A DNA stretch of 64,000 bases from Nitrosomonas supralitoralis (GCF_003011925.2 NZ_PXXU01000002.1:1-64000), one strand, 5' to 3'. Counted from the stretch's first letter, positions 46,754 to 55,009 are shown. Translations and numbers: made by a program. Notes: a model not told the origin generated them from the sequence alone.

Positions 46754-47335
46754 TCACTTGTGATTTTTCCTGGTGGTGTTATTGCCAGTCTGTTTCAATA
46801 GAACGCTTTTACAATGCTCTGTAGCCTCATGAATAAGAATATTTGTCAATGAGGTTGAGATATTCAGTTCATCTGCAATCATTCGATGTGTGTATCCATC
46901 TAATCGATAAAGCATAAAGACCCGCTTCGTGCGTTCTGGGAGCTTAGCTAAAGCTTGCGCCATCAATGTTAGATGTTGACGATTGATTGCATTGGTTTCT
47001 GGCATTCCTATCAAAGTCTGAACGAGCAATCCGTCCTCCTCTGACCTAAATAACTCTGTCTCAAATACCCCTCTTCGGTATCGATCAATAGCTAAGTTAC
47101 GTACGATTTGAAATAGATAGGCTAGTGGCTGCTTGACATTCTGCATCGCCGGTATTTCGGTAGCCTTAATATAAGCATCTTGTATGATGTCATCTGAAAG
47201 ATCCCAATCTCCTAAAATTTTGTATGCAGCTCGACGCAATTGCATACGGTTAATAATGAACAAAGCGCTCAGTTCTTGAGTCCAGTTTTCTACAGCTATC
47301 ATCATATTTACATTAATAATTATTATCAGAAACAT
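46754..47335 (-). CDS. ECF sigma factor, PvdS/FecI iron-starvation type
   Basis: This protein (up to 193 residues) has sigma region 2 (RAAYKILGDWDLSDDIIQDAYIK, then FQIVRNLAIDRYRR) and region 4 (LPERTKRVFMLYRLDGYTHRMIADELNIS, a helix-turn-helix). This is the arrangement of iron-starvation sigma factors such as PvdS, PbrA and FecI. No FecR-like anti-sigma gene is adjacent and the local receptor lacks a signalling domain, so control is probably by Fur at the promoter, as for PvdS. A strong Fur box overlaps the first codons of the longest frame, so the real start may be the ATG at 47305 or 47302 (starting MMIAVENW). Neither option has a clear ribosome site. It should direct transcription of the siderophore genes. 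Confidence 0.9.
   Translation of the reverse strand: MFLIIIINVNMMIAVENWTQELSALFIINRMQLRRAAYKILGDWDLSDDIIQDAYIKATEIPAMQNVKQPLAYLFQIVRNLAIDRYRRGVFETELFRSEEDGLLVQTLIGMPETNAINRQHLTLMAQALAKLPERTKRVFMLYRLDGYTHRMIADELNISTSLTNILIHEATEHCKSVLLKQTGNNTTRKNHK
47314..47328 (-). promoter_or_regulatory. Fur box at the sigma-factor gene
   Basis: On the minus strand TGATAATAATTATTA matches the 7-1-7 Fur consensus TGATAAT-N-ATTATCA at 13 of 14 defined positions. It lies within the first ten codons of the longest sigma-factor reading frame, or 9-12 bases before the internal ATG codons. This implies iron repression of the sigma gene and hence of the whole locus. Confidence 0.75.
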
Positions 47336-47466
47336 TTACTTGATATGTCGCATCAAAACCTCACACTTATGTAAAGTTTATTTTCAAAGATTTTGTGTTC
47401 GCGAATATTCGGTTACAAAACTTACTCCACCAGCCATTCAATAAATTTATATAGATAGCTCAGAGA

Positions 47467-47959
47467 CTAAACCTCCGCTTCCTTCAATAACCCAATAGCA
47501 AAGTAGACACCCGCTAATTTAGGTGAGCCGTCGTGCTGATTGATAAGACCAGTGCGGGAAATACGATAACGTAGGAAAAAATTCATACCCAGTGGGGTGC
47601 CAGTATTTGGCAAACGAAAGTTCTTATCTAGGCACACTGACTATGGGATCCTTTGAGGGAAGGATTTTGATCTTGTCTTGCTTGTCAATCCTGTAGAGAA
47701 GTTCGGATACAACTAAACTAAAGCTAGCTCGGTATTCGCCAAACATAGCAAGACTATGACGTTGATCACGAGCAAGGATCTGCTCGTTAGAAATGTGCCC
47801 TACAACCGGTAATTCAGAAGTTGAATCACCGGTAGCAGAAAATTTTGAAGATTTATATTTGATTACATAAACAGCATACAAAATTAAAATTCCGCACAGG
47901 TTCGAAACCCATCGCGGGAAACATTTTTTATTCTGTAGAAATTCCTTTCTCACACGCAC
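47467..47959 (-). pseudogene. Frameshifted gene of unknown function
   Basis: A 111-residue frame (47959 to 47624) has a basic N-terminus, one membrane helix (NLCGILILYAVYVI) and then a polar part ending SKDPIVSVPR. In the next frame, directly after, 57 codons continue as CLDKNFRLPNTGTPLGMN and on to a stop at 47467-47469. The second part has coding-like composition and no start of its own. Loss of one base near 47631 would join both into a protein of about 168 residues. I do not recognise the family. It lies between the sigma factor gene and the IS21-family insertion, on the same strand as the siderophore genes, and may be a relic of the locus. Confidence 0.45.
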
Positions 47960-48145
47960 CGAACCATCTCCTAATTATTAAGTGATGGCTGGCTGACAAA
48001 ATTTGTTGGCTGGCTATAACATGTCTCATTACGATGTCAAATATACAAATAACTCTGTTATTTCATGCAACTTCACCCCACTCCATATTGCTTTAGGGGC
48101 AGTCGCATTACATGTCAAAAACGAGAGCATACTTTACCTAACAAA

Positions 48146-48160
48146 TGATAATGATTATCG
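48146..48160. promoter_or_regulatory. Orphan Fur box
   Basis: TGATAATGATTATCG matches the 7-1-7 Fur consensus at 13 of 14 defined positions. It is 187 bases upstream of the broken minus-strand gene at 47467-47959 and 57 bases before the left end of the IS21-family element. The element has probably separated it from any plus-strand gene it once controlled. The rest of 47960-48217 shows no gene. Confidence 0.7.
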
Positions 48161-48334
48161 TTCTCGATGTAAATAGTGAAAAGTGTAAACTTGTGATTCT
48201 CCGCGCTCTTGAATCAGTTGTTGACACCGGTCGAAAATTGACCAGAAAAGGCTAGTTGTAACGGTTGAAAATTGACCAGGTAATTTCCGTATCCTGCTTA
48301 AATTTTAGGCAGGATAATTTAAGAGGTGATTACC

Positions 48335-49835
48335 ATGGTTATGTATGCAAAGATACGACGGATTTTTTACCGTGAACATCTGTCGATTAATCGAGATTCA
48401 ACGAAGAACGAGCCTGTCACGGAACACGATCAAGAAGTGGTTGAAAGTGCCAAGCGACAGCGCGGTTAAATATCAAAGGGCGAAGAAGCCTGGCAAGTTG
48501 ACACCGTTTGAATCCAGGTTAGTGTTGGCGCTGGAAGCGGATGCGCGTCGTCCGAAGAAGGACCGGCGCACCGCGTTGATGTTGTTCAAAGAGATATTGA
48601 ACGAGGGTTATACAGGCGGTTATACGATTGTATGTGACTTTGTTCGCAACTGGCGCAATCAAGGAAGTCAGAGTAAATCGGCGTATGTGCCGCTGAAGTT
48701 TGCGCTGGGTGAAGCATTCCAGTTTGACTGAAGCGAAGAGTAGCTGGTGATCGGCGGTATCCACCGCAAGGTACTGGCAGCCCATACCAAGCTATGCGCC
48801 AGCCGTACTTTCATGTTGTCGGCTTATCCGTCACAAAGTCACGAAATGCTGTTTGATGCGCATACCCGGGCATTCACTACTTTTGGTGGTGTGCCGAAAC
48901 GCGGTATTTACGACAACATGAAGACGGCCGTGGACAAGGTGTCCAAAGGCAACGGGCGTGTGGTGAATACGCGCTTTTTTGCAATGACGGCGCATTACCT
49001 GTTCGATCCTGATTTCTGCAATGTGGCTTCCGGCTGGGGAAAGGGTGTTGTCGAGAAGAATGTTCAGGATATGCGCCGCCGCATATGGAATGAAGCCAAA
49101 CAACAACAGTTTGGCTCATTCGATGACTTAAACAGATGGCTTGAAACGCGCTGTCGCGAGCTGTGGTCTGAAATCGAGCATCCTGATTATGCAGGCATTA
49201 CCCTTGCCGATGCACTGGAACAAGAACAACTGTATCTGATGCCGATGCCGGCGCCGTTCGATGGCTATATCGAAGTATTGGCACGGGTATCCAGCACGTG
49301 TCTGGTTACATTACTGCGCAACCGGTATTCCGTTCCCTGTCATCTGGTCAAACAGGTGGTGGCCGTTCATCAGTATGCAGACCGTATCGAGATCGTCCAT
49401 GACAATGCCGTAGCAGCCGGTCATAGTCGTCTGATGGATAGCGACCAGGTCAGCTATAACTGGCAGCACTATATTCCGGTCATTGAGAAGAAACCGGGAG
49501 CCTTGCGCAACGGTGCGCCATTCGCCGAACTACCGGCACCTTTGCTGCAACTGCAGATTGCACTGAGGCGCAGAGAACGCCAGCAGGCTGATCGAATCAT
49601 GGCAAAAGTGCTCAGCCTGGTGCCGACGCATGGGCTGGAAGCTGTGCTGGTCGCTGTTGAACTGGTGCTGGAATCCGGCTTGCCCAGTGCCGAGCATGTC
49701 TCCAATGTATTGGCACGGCTGAAACACACCGACGTACCAGCGTCAGTGGAAACAACACTGAAACTTAATGAAGAACCGCAGGCCGATACGGCGCGCTATG
49801 ATCGTTTGAACACCAAAGAGGTGCCGCATGTCTGA
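48335..49835 (+). pseudogene. istA: IS21-family transposase istA, disrupted
   Basis: This gene should encode the roughly 500-residue DDE transposase, but it has three lesions. The ATG at 48335 opens MVMYAKIRRIFYREHLSIN, and an extra C near 48392 shifts the frame so the natural continuation EIQRRTSLSRN is read one frame over. Further on, two in-frame stops, TGA at 48729-48731 and TAG at 48741-48743, replace what should be the two tryptophans in FDWSEEWLVIGG, right at the first catalytic Asp. Both are explained by single G-to-A changes in TGG. The rest (48747-49835) is open and ends 8 bases inside istB. The N-terminal helix-turn-helix and the C-terminal domain are otherwise intact. Confidence 0.9.
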
Positions 49836-50637
49836 CATACTTGCGCAATTCAAAGCGCTGAAATTATATGGCATGGCCAGCTCCTATGCTGAACTGAGGC
49901 AACAGAATGCGCCCGATGTCGCTGATAGTTTTAATTTCGCAGACACACTGCTAAACCAGTTACCCCAGGCTGAAACAACCGAACGCAAACTCCGTTCCAT
50001 TCGCTATCAGACACAAGCTGCCAGATTCCCGGTGCAGCGCCACTTACAGGGCTTCGACTTCAGTCAGTCCAAAGTCGATCAGCAACTGATTCATCAGCTG
50101 GCTACATTGGAATTTACAGCCGCTGCACAGAACCTGGTGTTGGTCGGCGGCACCGGTACTGGCAAAACACACCTAGCCATTGCCATCGGCACTTCAGGCA
50201 TCCAGCATCACAATAAAAAGGTACGCTTCTTCAGCGCCATCGAACTGGCCAATAGTCTGGAACAAGAAAAATCAGCGGGTAAACAAGGCAGGCTTGCCTT
50301 GCGGCTGTTGCAGATCGACCTGGTCATTCTCGACGAACTGGGCTATCTGCCATTCTCACAAGCCGGTGGCGCACTATTGTTTCATCTACTCTCCAGGTTG
50401 TATGAACGTACCAGTGTCATTAACACCACCAACCTCGCATTCGCAGAATGGAGCAACGTATTCATCGACGCCAAAATGACTACAGCGCTGCTGGATCGAC
50501 TCACACAACATTGCCACATCATCGAAACCGGCAACGAGTCTTTCCGCTACAAACAAAGTACAGCCAATGCAAAGATCAGAATACAGCAGCGAGAAAAAGA
50601 AAAATACTCACCAGAAGAAAATCTGGTCGATTCGTAG
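49828..50637 (+). CDS. istB: IS21-family helper ATPase IstB
   Basis: This 269-residue AAA+ ATPase assists IS21 transposition by choosing the target and activating IstA. It shows Walker [16 protein letters not shown], Walker [13 protein letters not shown] and the C-terminal [18 protein letters not shown] typical of IstB. The start overlaps the istA end by 8 bases, the usual arrangement. It appears intact, but with istA broken the element should not move unless an intact copy elsewhere supplies transposase. Confidence 0.94.
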   Translation: MSDILAQFKALKLYGMASSYAELRQQNAPDVADSFNFADTLLNQLPQAETTERKLRSIRYQTQAARFPVQRHLQGFDFSQSKVDQQLIHQLATLEFTAAAQNLVLVGGTGTGKTHLAIAIGTSGIQHHNKKVRFFSAIELANSLEQEKSAGKQGRLALRLLQIDLVILDELGYLPFSQAGGALLFHLLSRLYERTSVINTTNLAFAEWSNVFIDAKMTTALLDRLTQHCHIIETGNESFRYKQSTANAKIRIQQREKEKYSPEENLVDS

Positions 50638-50920
50638 TCAATTACAACAAACTAAAACATCAACAGGAGGCAAATTACCAACCCAGTCTGGTCGACTTAT
50701 CCACAGATGCGTAGTATCCTGCGCTCTATTTTCCCCTGGTCAAATTTCAACCGTAATGGGTGGTCAATTTTAAACCGGCATCAACAAATCAGGCTATTTT
50801 GTCCAACTTTTGCTGACGGGATACATACTGTGCGGATACTTTCATTAACGTAAAAGGTAGCAATATGGTAGCAATTAGTTTCTTACATTAGACATTAAAA
50901 TCCATAACTCTTTGTTTTAT

Positions 50921-50965
50921 TGGTTCCGACACCAAGAATCGAACTCGGGACCTTCTAATTACAAA
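50921..50965 (-). repeat. tRNA-Thr 3'-end fragment (left attachment-site repeat)
   Basis: These 45 bases repeat the 3' half of the tRNA-Thr at 54902-54977, from the CCA end through the T arm into the anticodon stem, in the same orientation with two mismatches. The similarity stops abruptly in the anticodon arm, so it cannot be a functional tRNA. This is the usual signature of a tyrosine-integrase element that entered the tRNA 3' end. Just outside it (50846-50868) the motif GGTAGCAAT occurs twice in tandem. No other gene is seen in 50788-51147. Confidence 0.8.
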
Positions 50966-51147
50966 ACTTATTTACAAATTCCAGTTACATATAAATCAAT
51001 CACTTACAATGCTTGCCCAGCATAAAAACTGTCTCACACAACCACAAACGGTGACACTTGCAGAGTAGCTTGGCACAGTCAATTCCGCATCTTATTTCGT
51101 TCTCGCATAACGATGTTCCTTTGATAACTACCATTAACACAAAATAC

Positions 51148-51573
51148 CTAAGAGCATTCTTCCCAAGGATTGATGACAGGCACTCCGGCAGCGACAAAAG
51201 GCGCAGTATCTCGCGTCGCTATGGTGAATCCATGTACGACCGCGATTGCGGCAATCTGGCCGTCTGCCACAGAGATGAGGCGACCATTAGTCCTAGCTCG
51301 ACCGACTATAGACGCATATGCTATCGCAGCCTGTTGATCGAATGATAGTATGCGCGCTCCAAAAAGCCTCTCCATCAGTTTCCTCAAAGCAGCATCAAGC
51401 CCTTCTTTACGCTTTCCATCTGGCAGGATTTCAATGCCGACCAGCAATTCGGAAAGGCATGTTGCTGTCAGATACAGTGTCTCGGCTGTTTGCCGATCAA
51501 GCCAAGCTTGAACGGCGGGATTGCCGTTGGGTTTCATTGGCTCGGATATGACATTCGTATCCAGAACGATCAT
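51148..51573 (-). CDS. PIN-domain toxin of a FitAB/VapBC pair
   Basis: This 141-residue PIN-domain ribonuclease has the acidic metal-binding residues in the usual places: Asp5 in MIVLDTNVISEP, Glu in LSELLVGIE, Asp in VADGQIAAIA and Asp in ATRDTAPF. The NPW ending is typical of FitB-like toxins. VapC-type toxins cut RNA, often initiator tRNA, when freed from the antitoxin; the target here is unknown. Its start overlaps the antitoxin stop by 4 bases (ATGA), so the two are co-translated. It lies on the tRNA-Thr-bounded island. Confidence 0.92.
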   Translation of the reverse strand: MIVLDTNVISEPMKPNGNPAVQAWLDRQTAETLYLTATCLSELLVGIEILPDGKRKEGLDAALRKLMERLFGARILSFDQQAAIAYASIVGRARTNGRLISVADGQIAAIAVVHGFTIATRDTAPFVAAGVPVINPWEECS

Positions 51574-51809
51574 TCGAACACTGCTGGTTCAGTCGGCGTC
51601 TGATCACGAGTGTCATTAAAATCAAGCCCCCCAAAGGATTGCCCAAAAGCAGCGAGTTCAGATCCGATTTTGACACGCGTCCTAGGACGCACTGCCTCTT
51701 CCAGAATTTCCCGGATTTCAGCTTCGGTGCTACGTCCATGCTGAGCAGCACGCAGCTTAAGCGCGCGATGCGTTTCTTCGGGCAAATTGCGAACAGTAAC
51801 AACAGACAT
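51570..51809 (-). CDS. Antitoxin, FitA-like ribbon-helix-helix
   Basis: This 79-residue antitoxin pairs with the PIN toxin. The N-terminal MSVVTVRNLPEETHRALK and the segment HGRSTEAEIREILEEAV form the ribbon-helix-helix DNA-binding fold of FitA/StbC proteins. The C-terminal tail (residues about 45-79) should wrap the toxin. I place the start at 51809 because AAGGAG lies 8 bases upstream; the frame opens 13 codons earlier without family match. Such pairs repress their own promoter, which would lie in 51810-51900. Confidence 0.88.
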   Translation of the reverse strand: MSVVTVRNLPEETHRALKLRAAQHGRSTEAEIREILEEAVRPRTRVKIGSELAAFGQSFGGLDFNDTRDQTPTEPAVFE

Positions 51810-51848
51810 TTGATTTCGCTCCTTATTATGTGAAATCAATGATAGCAT

Positions 51849-52213
51849 ATATTAACAAATGACATCAATTCTTGATATGCGCTGTCAAAAATTATGAATT
51901 TCTTATATGCGACGGATTCAAAATCAGCCACGACGTCCCTTTGCTAAGCTAAGGCTATAACCATCATCTCTCGGGCAATCCCTTTGCCTGTTCGCCGCAA
52001 TCGGGTACTTGACCTAGCAAGGTAAAACCAAATCCCGAATAATTTCTTCCTGACACTTACCTTGCAATATGAACTTTCCAAGCAATTTGCAGGTCGGGAG
52101 AAAAAACCAACTCCGGAGCTTCGTCCGTGGTTGCAATGCCTTCCTCAAATTGACATGGTCTAATAGACTCGGACAACCCAGTTAAGAGAAAATAATCTTA
52201 ATTGGAGGAATAA
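51849..52213. other. Gap without a gene; IS3 left end
   Basis: I see no convincing reading frame in these 365 bases. The first part should carry the toxin-antitoxin promoter. The stretch from about 52155 (TCTAATAGACTCGGACAACC) looks like the left terminal repeat region of the IS3-family element, and GGAGGAA before 52214 is the orfA ribosome site. Confidence 0.5.
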
Positions 52214-53182
52214 ATGGAAACGAGGAAACAATATACAAAGGAATTCAAACTGGATGCAATCAGTCTGGTTCTGGATCAGGGATTTACGATAGCAGAAGCG
52301 GCCAGAAGCCTAGAAATCAGGGCTAACATGCTTGGGCGATGGATCAAGGAGAACGAAGCGGATAATAATGGCCAGGCATTCCGGGGTAATGGGAAACTGA
52401 CGCCGGATCAGGAAGAAATTCGGCGACTTAAGCTAGAAAACAAACAATTAAAGCTTGAGCGACAAATATTAAAGGAGGCGGCGGTCTTTTTCGCGAAAGA
52501 AACGAAGTGAAGTATTCGTTCATCACCCAAAAGAAAAAGACCTGCCCGGTCGGCCTAATGTGCCGGCTATTGGGTGTCAGTCGCAGTGCTTACTATGACT
52601 ATGAACAACGCCGCCGCAATTGCCCGGATGATCTGCACCACAGACAACTGCTTGATGCTGTGAAGAATATTGCAAAGTCATGCGATTACACCTATGGCAG
52701 CCGCCGAATGAAACAAGCACTAAATGCCTTAGGTTATTCGATTAGCCGCTGGAAGACGAGAAAACTAATGCGTGAGGCTTTCGTCACTGTCAGGCATCGG
52801 AAGAAATACAAGGTGACGACGGACAGCAATCACCAGTTGCCGGTGTTTGAAAACCAATTGAATCGGCGATTTACTGTTGCCAAACCGGATCAAGTTTATG
52901 TCAGCGATATTACATACATCTGGACACAGGAAGGCTGGCTGTATCTGGCAATCGTAATAGACTTGTTTTCCAGAAAGGTGGTCGGTTGGAGCATGAGCTC
53001 ACGGATGAAAGCAGCACTGGTTTGTGATGCATTGCGAATGACTATCTGGTTGCGTCGGCCACCGTCTGGCCTGATCGTGCATTCGGATCGCGGGTCGCAG
53101 TATGCCGGCAAAGCATACCGCAGTCTACTGAAAGCATATGGTTTTATTGATAGCATGAACCGCCTGGGAAATTGTTGGGATA
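52150..53182 (+). mobile_element. Truncated IS3-family insertion sequence
   Basis: The element has orfA and orfB in the standard order with a 4-base overlap. It ends abruptly in orfB near 53182, so the right end and its inverted repeat are missing. The left boundary is approximate. Confidence 0.7.
52214..52510 (+). CDS. IS3-family OrfA (transposase DNA-binding subunit)
   Basis: This 98-residue protein has an N-terminal helix-turn-helix (RKQYTKEFKLDAISLVLDQG then IAEAARSLEIRANMLGRWI) and a C-terminal leucine-zipper-like helix (EEIRRLKLENKQLKLERQIL). Both are characteristic of OrfA in the IS3 group, where the protein binds the element ends and is fused to OrfB by programmed frameshifting. A strong ribosome site (GGAGGAA) precedes the ATG. 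It looks intact but its partner is truncated. Confidence 0.92.
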   Translation: METRKQYTKEFKLDAISLVLDQGFTIAEAARSLEIRANMLGRWIKENEADNNGQAFRGNGKLTPDQEEIRRLKLENKQLKLERQILKEAAVFFAKETK

Positions 53183-53211
53183 CTCAGTTTAATATGTCAT
53201 GGAATGCCTGA
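52507..53211 (+). pseudogene. IS3-family OrfB transposase, 3' truncated
   Basis: The catalytic subunit is represented by 234 codons against about 270-290 in intact relatives. The integrase fold carries two catalytic acids: Asp in VYVSDITYIWT and Asp in IVHSDRGSQYAG. The sequence is normal up to GNCWD, then the frame runs into foreign codons (TQFNMSWNA) and a stop, so the third catalytic acid (Glu of the DDE triad) and the C-terminus are lost. It cannot be active. The break near 53182 probably marks where later rearrangement or the IS110-family insertion removed the end. Confidence 0.9.
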
Positions 53212-53397
53212 CTTGATTTGACCCGTGCTGGGATTGGCGAAGTGCCTTTGCATTGACCTGTCGATCTAGTCCAGATATTCCCCGAGCGTTACTGGGCCCA
53301 ATACTTGTGACCTAATAGGAGCTTTGTCTTGTACCGTGAGTGTCCTGTCCGGTAAGTGGGATTGGTAATGCGCCAATCTTGACTGAGGAGTATAGAT
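53212..53397 (+). other. 5' flank of the IS110 element, possible bridge-RNA region
   Basis: This 186-base non-coding stretch precedes the IS110-family transposase. IS110 elements are known to encode a guide (bridge) RNA in a non-coding end, often upstream of the transposase. A hairpin GATTGG-N7-CCAATC lies at 53360-53378. I cannot identify the loops, and the element end may be missing. Confidence 0.35.
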
Positions 53398-54365
53398 ATG
53401 GACGGCACATCGATTCAAAATGAAGTTATTCTTGGCGTTGATACCCATTTAGATACACATGTTGGCGTAGTCATTAACCGTCACGGTAAAGTGATAGGCA
53501 CACTTGCTTCCGTACCCACGAATGCAGCAGGTTATCTAAAATTACTGACATGGGCGCGATCTCTCGGAAACGTGCGGCGCGCAGGTGTTGAAGGAACAGG
53601 CACATATGGCGCGGGTCTTGCCCGTTTATTGCATGAGCATGGCATTGAAGTATGGGAAATAAATCGTCCTGATCGTGCCAAGCGCAGACTTAGGGGAAAA
53701 TCAGATCCAACCGATGCTGAAAGTGCAGCTCGAACGGTACTTTCTGGTGAAGCAGTGGCAACGCCAAAGTTACAATCCGGTGTAGCTGAGGCACTGCGCA
53801 CGTTATCGGTTGCCAGACGTAGCGCGGTCAAAGCAAGAACACAAGCAATCAACCAACTGAGATCGCTACTGATCGGTGCGCCAGACGCTATGCGCGAACG
53901 GCTCTGGAAAACCAAACCGGAACAGTGTGTAGCTGGCTGTGCACGGCTTCGGAATGTAGAAGGCAATGTTTTGCTTAAAACATTAACTGCAACGCTTCGT
54001 TTGCTGGCTAAGCGCTGGTTAATGCTATCAACAGAACTAAAAGAGCTTGATGCGACGCTTGATCGTTTGACAAGTCAATCAGCTAAACGTCTTCGGAGTC
54101 AATTCGGAGTCGGGCCACAAACACCTGCGATACTTATTGCTGTAGCAGGAGATAATCCGGAACGTTTAAGGAATGAAGCAGCTTTAGCTGCGTTATGTGG
54201 AACAAGTCCACTCGGGAAAGACTACTCGCCATCGATTAAATCGAGGAGGTGACCGATCTGCAAACAATGCGCTGTGGACAATAGCAATGGTGCGCATGCG
54301 CAGTGAGCCGAGAACCCAAGCCTATGTGATGCGACGTACAGCACAAGGAATGTCAAATAAAGAAC
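53398..54365 (+). pseudogene. IS110-family transposase, frameshifted and 3' interrupted
   Basis: The gene starts with a good site (GAGGAG before the ATG) and encodes the DEDD-type N-terminal catalytic domain: Asp in GVDTHLDTHVG, Glu in GVEGTGTYG and two Asp in KSDPTDAESA. The C-terminal Transposase_20 domain follows with GPQTPAILIAVAGDN. Near 54205, after LCGTSPL, the frame shifts: the expected SGKTTRHRLNRGGDR continues in the +1 frame from about 54207 and runs through NNALWTIAMVRMRS to GMSNKE. There it meets the hairpin end of an IS200-type element at 54365. The gene is therefore broken twice and should be inactive. Confidence 0.88.
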
Positions 54366-54866
54366 CCCGCCGCAAGCAGCGGGGTATTCGTGCTCAGAAC
54401 AACGCAAGCTGATAATCCGAGTGTAATTTCTGATACGTTTTACCTTGATTTTGTACATACTTGCCAATCATCTGCTCATCTCCATGCTTGCCAACTGTAC
54501 TTGCAAAATAACCATCAGTCCAAAATTCTCCACCCCAGAGCTTCTTCTTAACTTGAGGGCATCGTCTGAAAATTTCTCGTGCGGTTATGCTCTTAATGAG
54601 CGCCACAAGCTTGGTCACGCTATATGTCGGCACTGACTGTACCAAGAAATGAACATGATCCTTATCCGTACCAATCTCTAAAAACTTCACTTGATAGCGC
54701 TCTGCCACCCCAAGACAGACATCATTGAGGACAGCTTCAACCTGCTCATCAAAGATTACCCGCCTATATTTTGCCGGAAATACTAAGTGATACATCAAAA
54801 CCGTAACATTTGGACTCTTATGAATATATTCGCTCATCCATATATTCTACGCCGCAAGCGGCGGGG
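54365..54866 (-). mobile_element. IS200-type insertion sequence
   Basis: This short element of about 500 bp carries a single Y1 transposase gene flanked by GC-rich hairpins: CCCCGC/GCGGGG at 54365-54384 and GCCGC-AA-GCGGC at 54851-54862. Subterminal hairpins instead of inverted repeats are the hallmark of IS200/IS605 elements. It sits at the 3' end of the IS110-family gene. The exact cleavage positions are not resolved. Confidence 0.75.
54394..54837 (-). CDS. tnpA: IS200/IS605-family Y1 transposase TnpA
   Basis: This 147-residue HUH single-strand transposase has the metal-binding His-x-His in KDHVHFLVQ. The catalytic tyrosine should be in MIGKYVQNQG, within a C-terminal helix that follows FWTDGYFASTVGKHGD. 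Length is normal for TnpA and the gene appears intact. It acts on single-stranded DNA by recognising the hairpins at the element ends. No tnpB accompanies it, so the element is IS200-like. It is nested in the tail of the IS110 remnant, which makes it the later arrival. Confidence 0.93.
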   Translation of the reverse strand: MSEYIHKSPNVTVLMYHLVFPAKYRRVIFDEQVEAVLNDVCLGVAERYQVKFLEIGTDKDHVHFLVQSVPTYSVTKLVALIKSITAREIFRRCPQVKKKLWGGEFWTDGYFASTVGKHGDEQMIGKYVQNQGKTYQKLHSDYQLALF

Positions 54867-54901
54867 AATATAACCCGAAGAGATTTAATAGTGATACTTT
54901 A

Positions 54902-54977
54902 TGGTGCCGACACCAAGAATCGAACTCGGGACCTTCTGATTACAAATCAGCTGCTCTACCATCTGAGCTATGCCGGC
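54902..54977 (-). tRNA. tRNA-Thr (anticodon TGT)
   Basis: The minus strand begins GCCGGCATAGCTC and ends GTGTCGGCACCA. It has a 7-bp acceptor stem (one G-T wobble), a D arm, an anticodon loop TTTGTAA with anticodon TGT, and a TTCGATTC T loop. The CCA end is encoded. It lies 32 bases before the end of sspB. Its 3' half is repeated at 50921-50965, so it was probably used as an integration site. Confidence 0.95.
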
Positions 54978-55009
54978 AATTGGGTAAGAATAACTTCAAA
55001 TTAGTAAAT

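Larger units (their letters stand above)
48218..50787 (+). mobile_element. IS21-family insertion sequence, full length, inactive
   Basis: The 2,570-bp element has terminal inverted repeats that start TTGTTGA and agree at 22 of 26 positions (for example CCGGT and AAAATTGACC in both). A second inner repeat (CGGTTGAAAATTGACCAGG at 48262-48280, with its complement at 50735-50753) is the multiple-repeat end structure usual for IS21. A 5-bp target duplication ATCAG flanks it at 48213-48217 and 50788-50792. It carries istA (broken) and istB. Confidence 0.9.
50921..54977. mobile_element. Remnant genomic island at tRNA-Thr
   Basis: The interval is bounded by a 45-bp direct repeat of the tRNA-Thr 3' end, with the intact tRNA on the right. 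It contains a toxin-antitoxin pair and three transposase remnants but no integrase gene. Housekeeping genes resume immediately to the right. The element is therefore probably a decayed integrative island that lost its integrase and most cargo. The boundaries come from the repeats; the interpretation is inference. Confidence 0.6.

Noticed and set aside
48729-48743. Stop-codon recoding (TGA and TAG as Trp) to explain istA
   Set aside because: The rest of the window uses the standard code, TAG as Trp is not known, and the gene also has a frameshift; decay is simpler.
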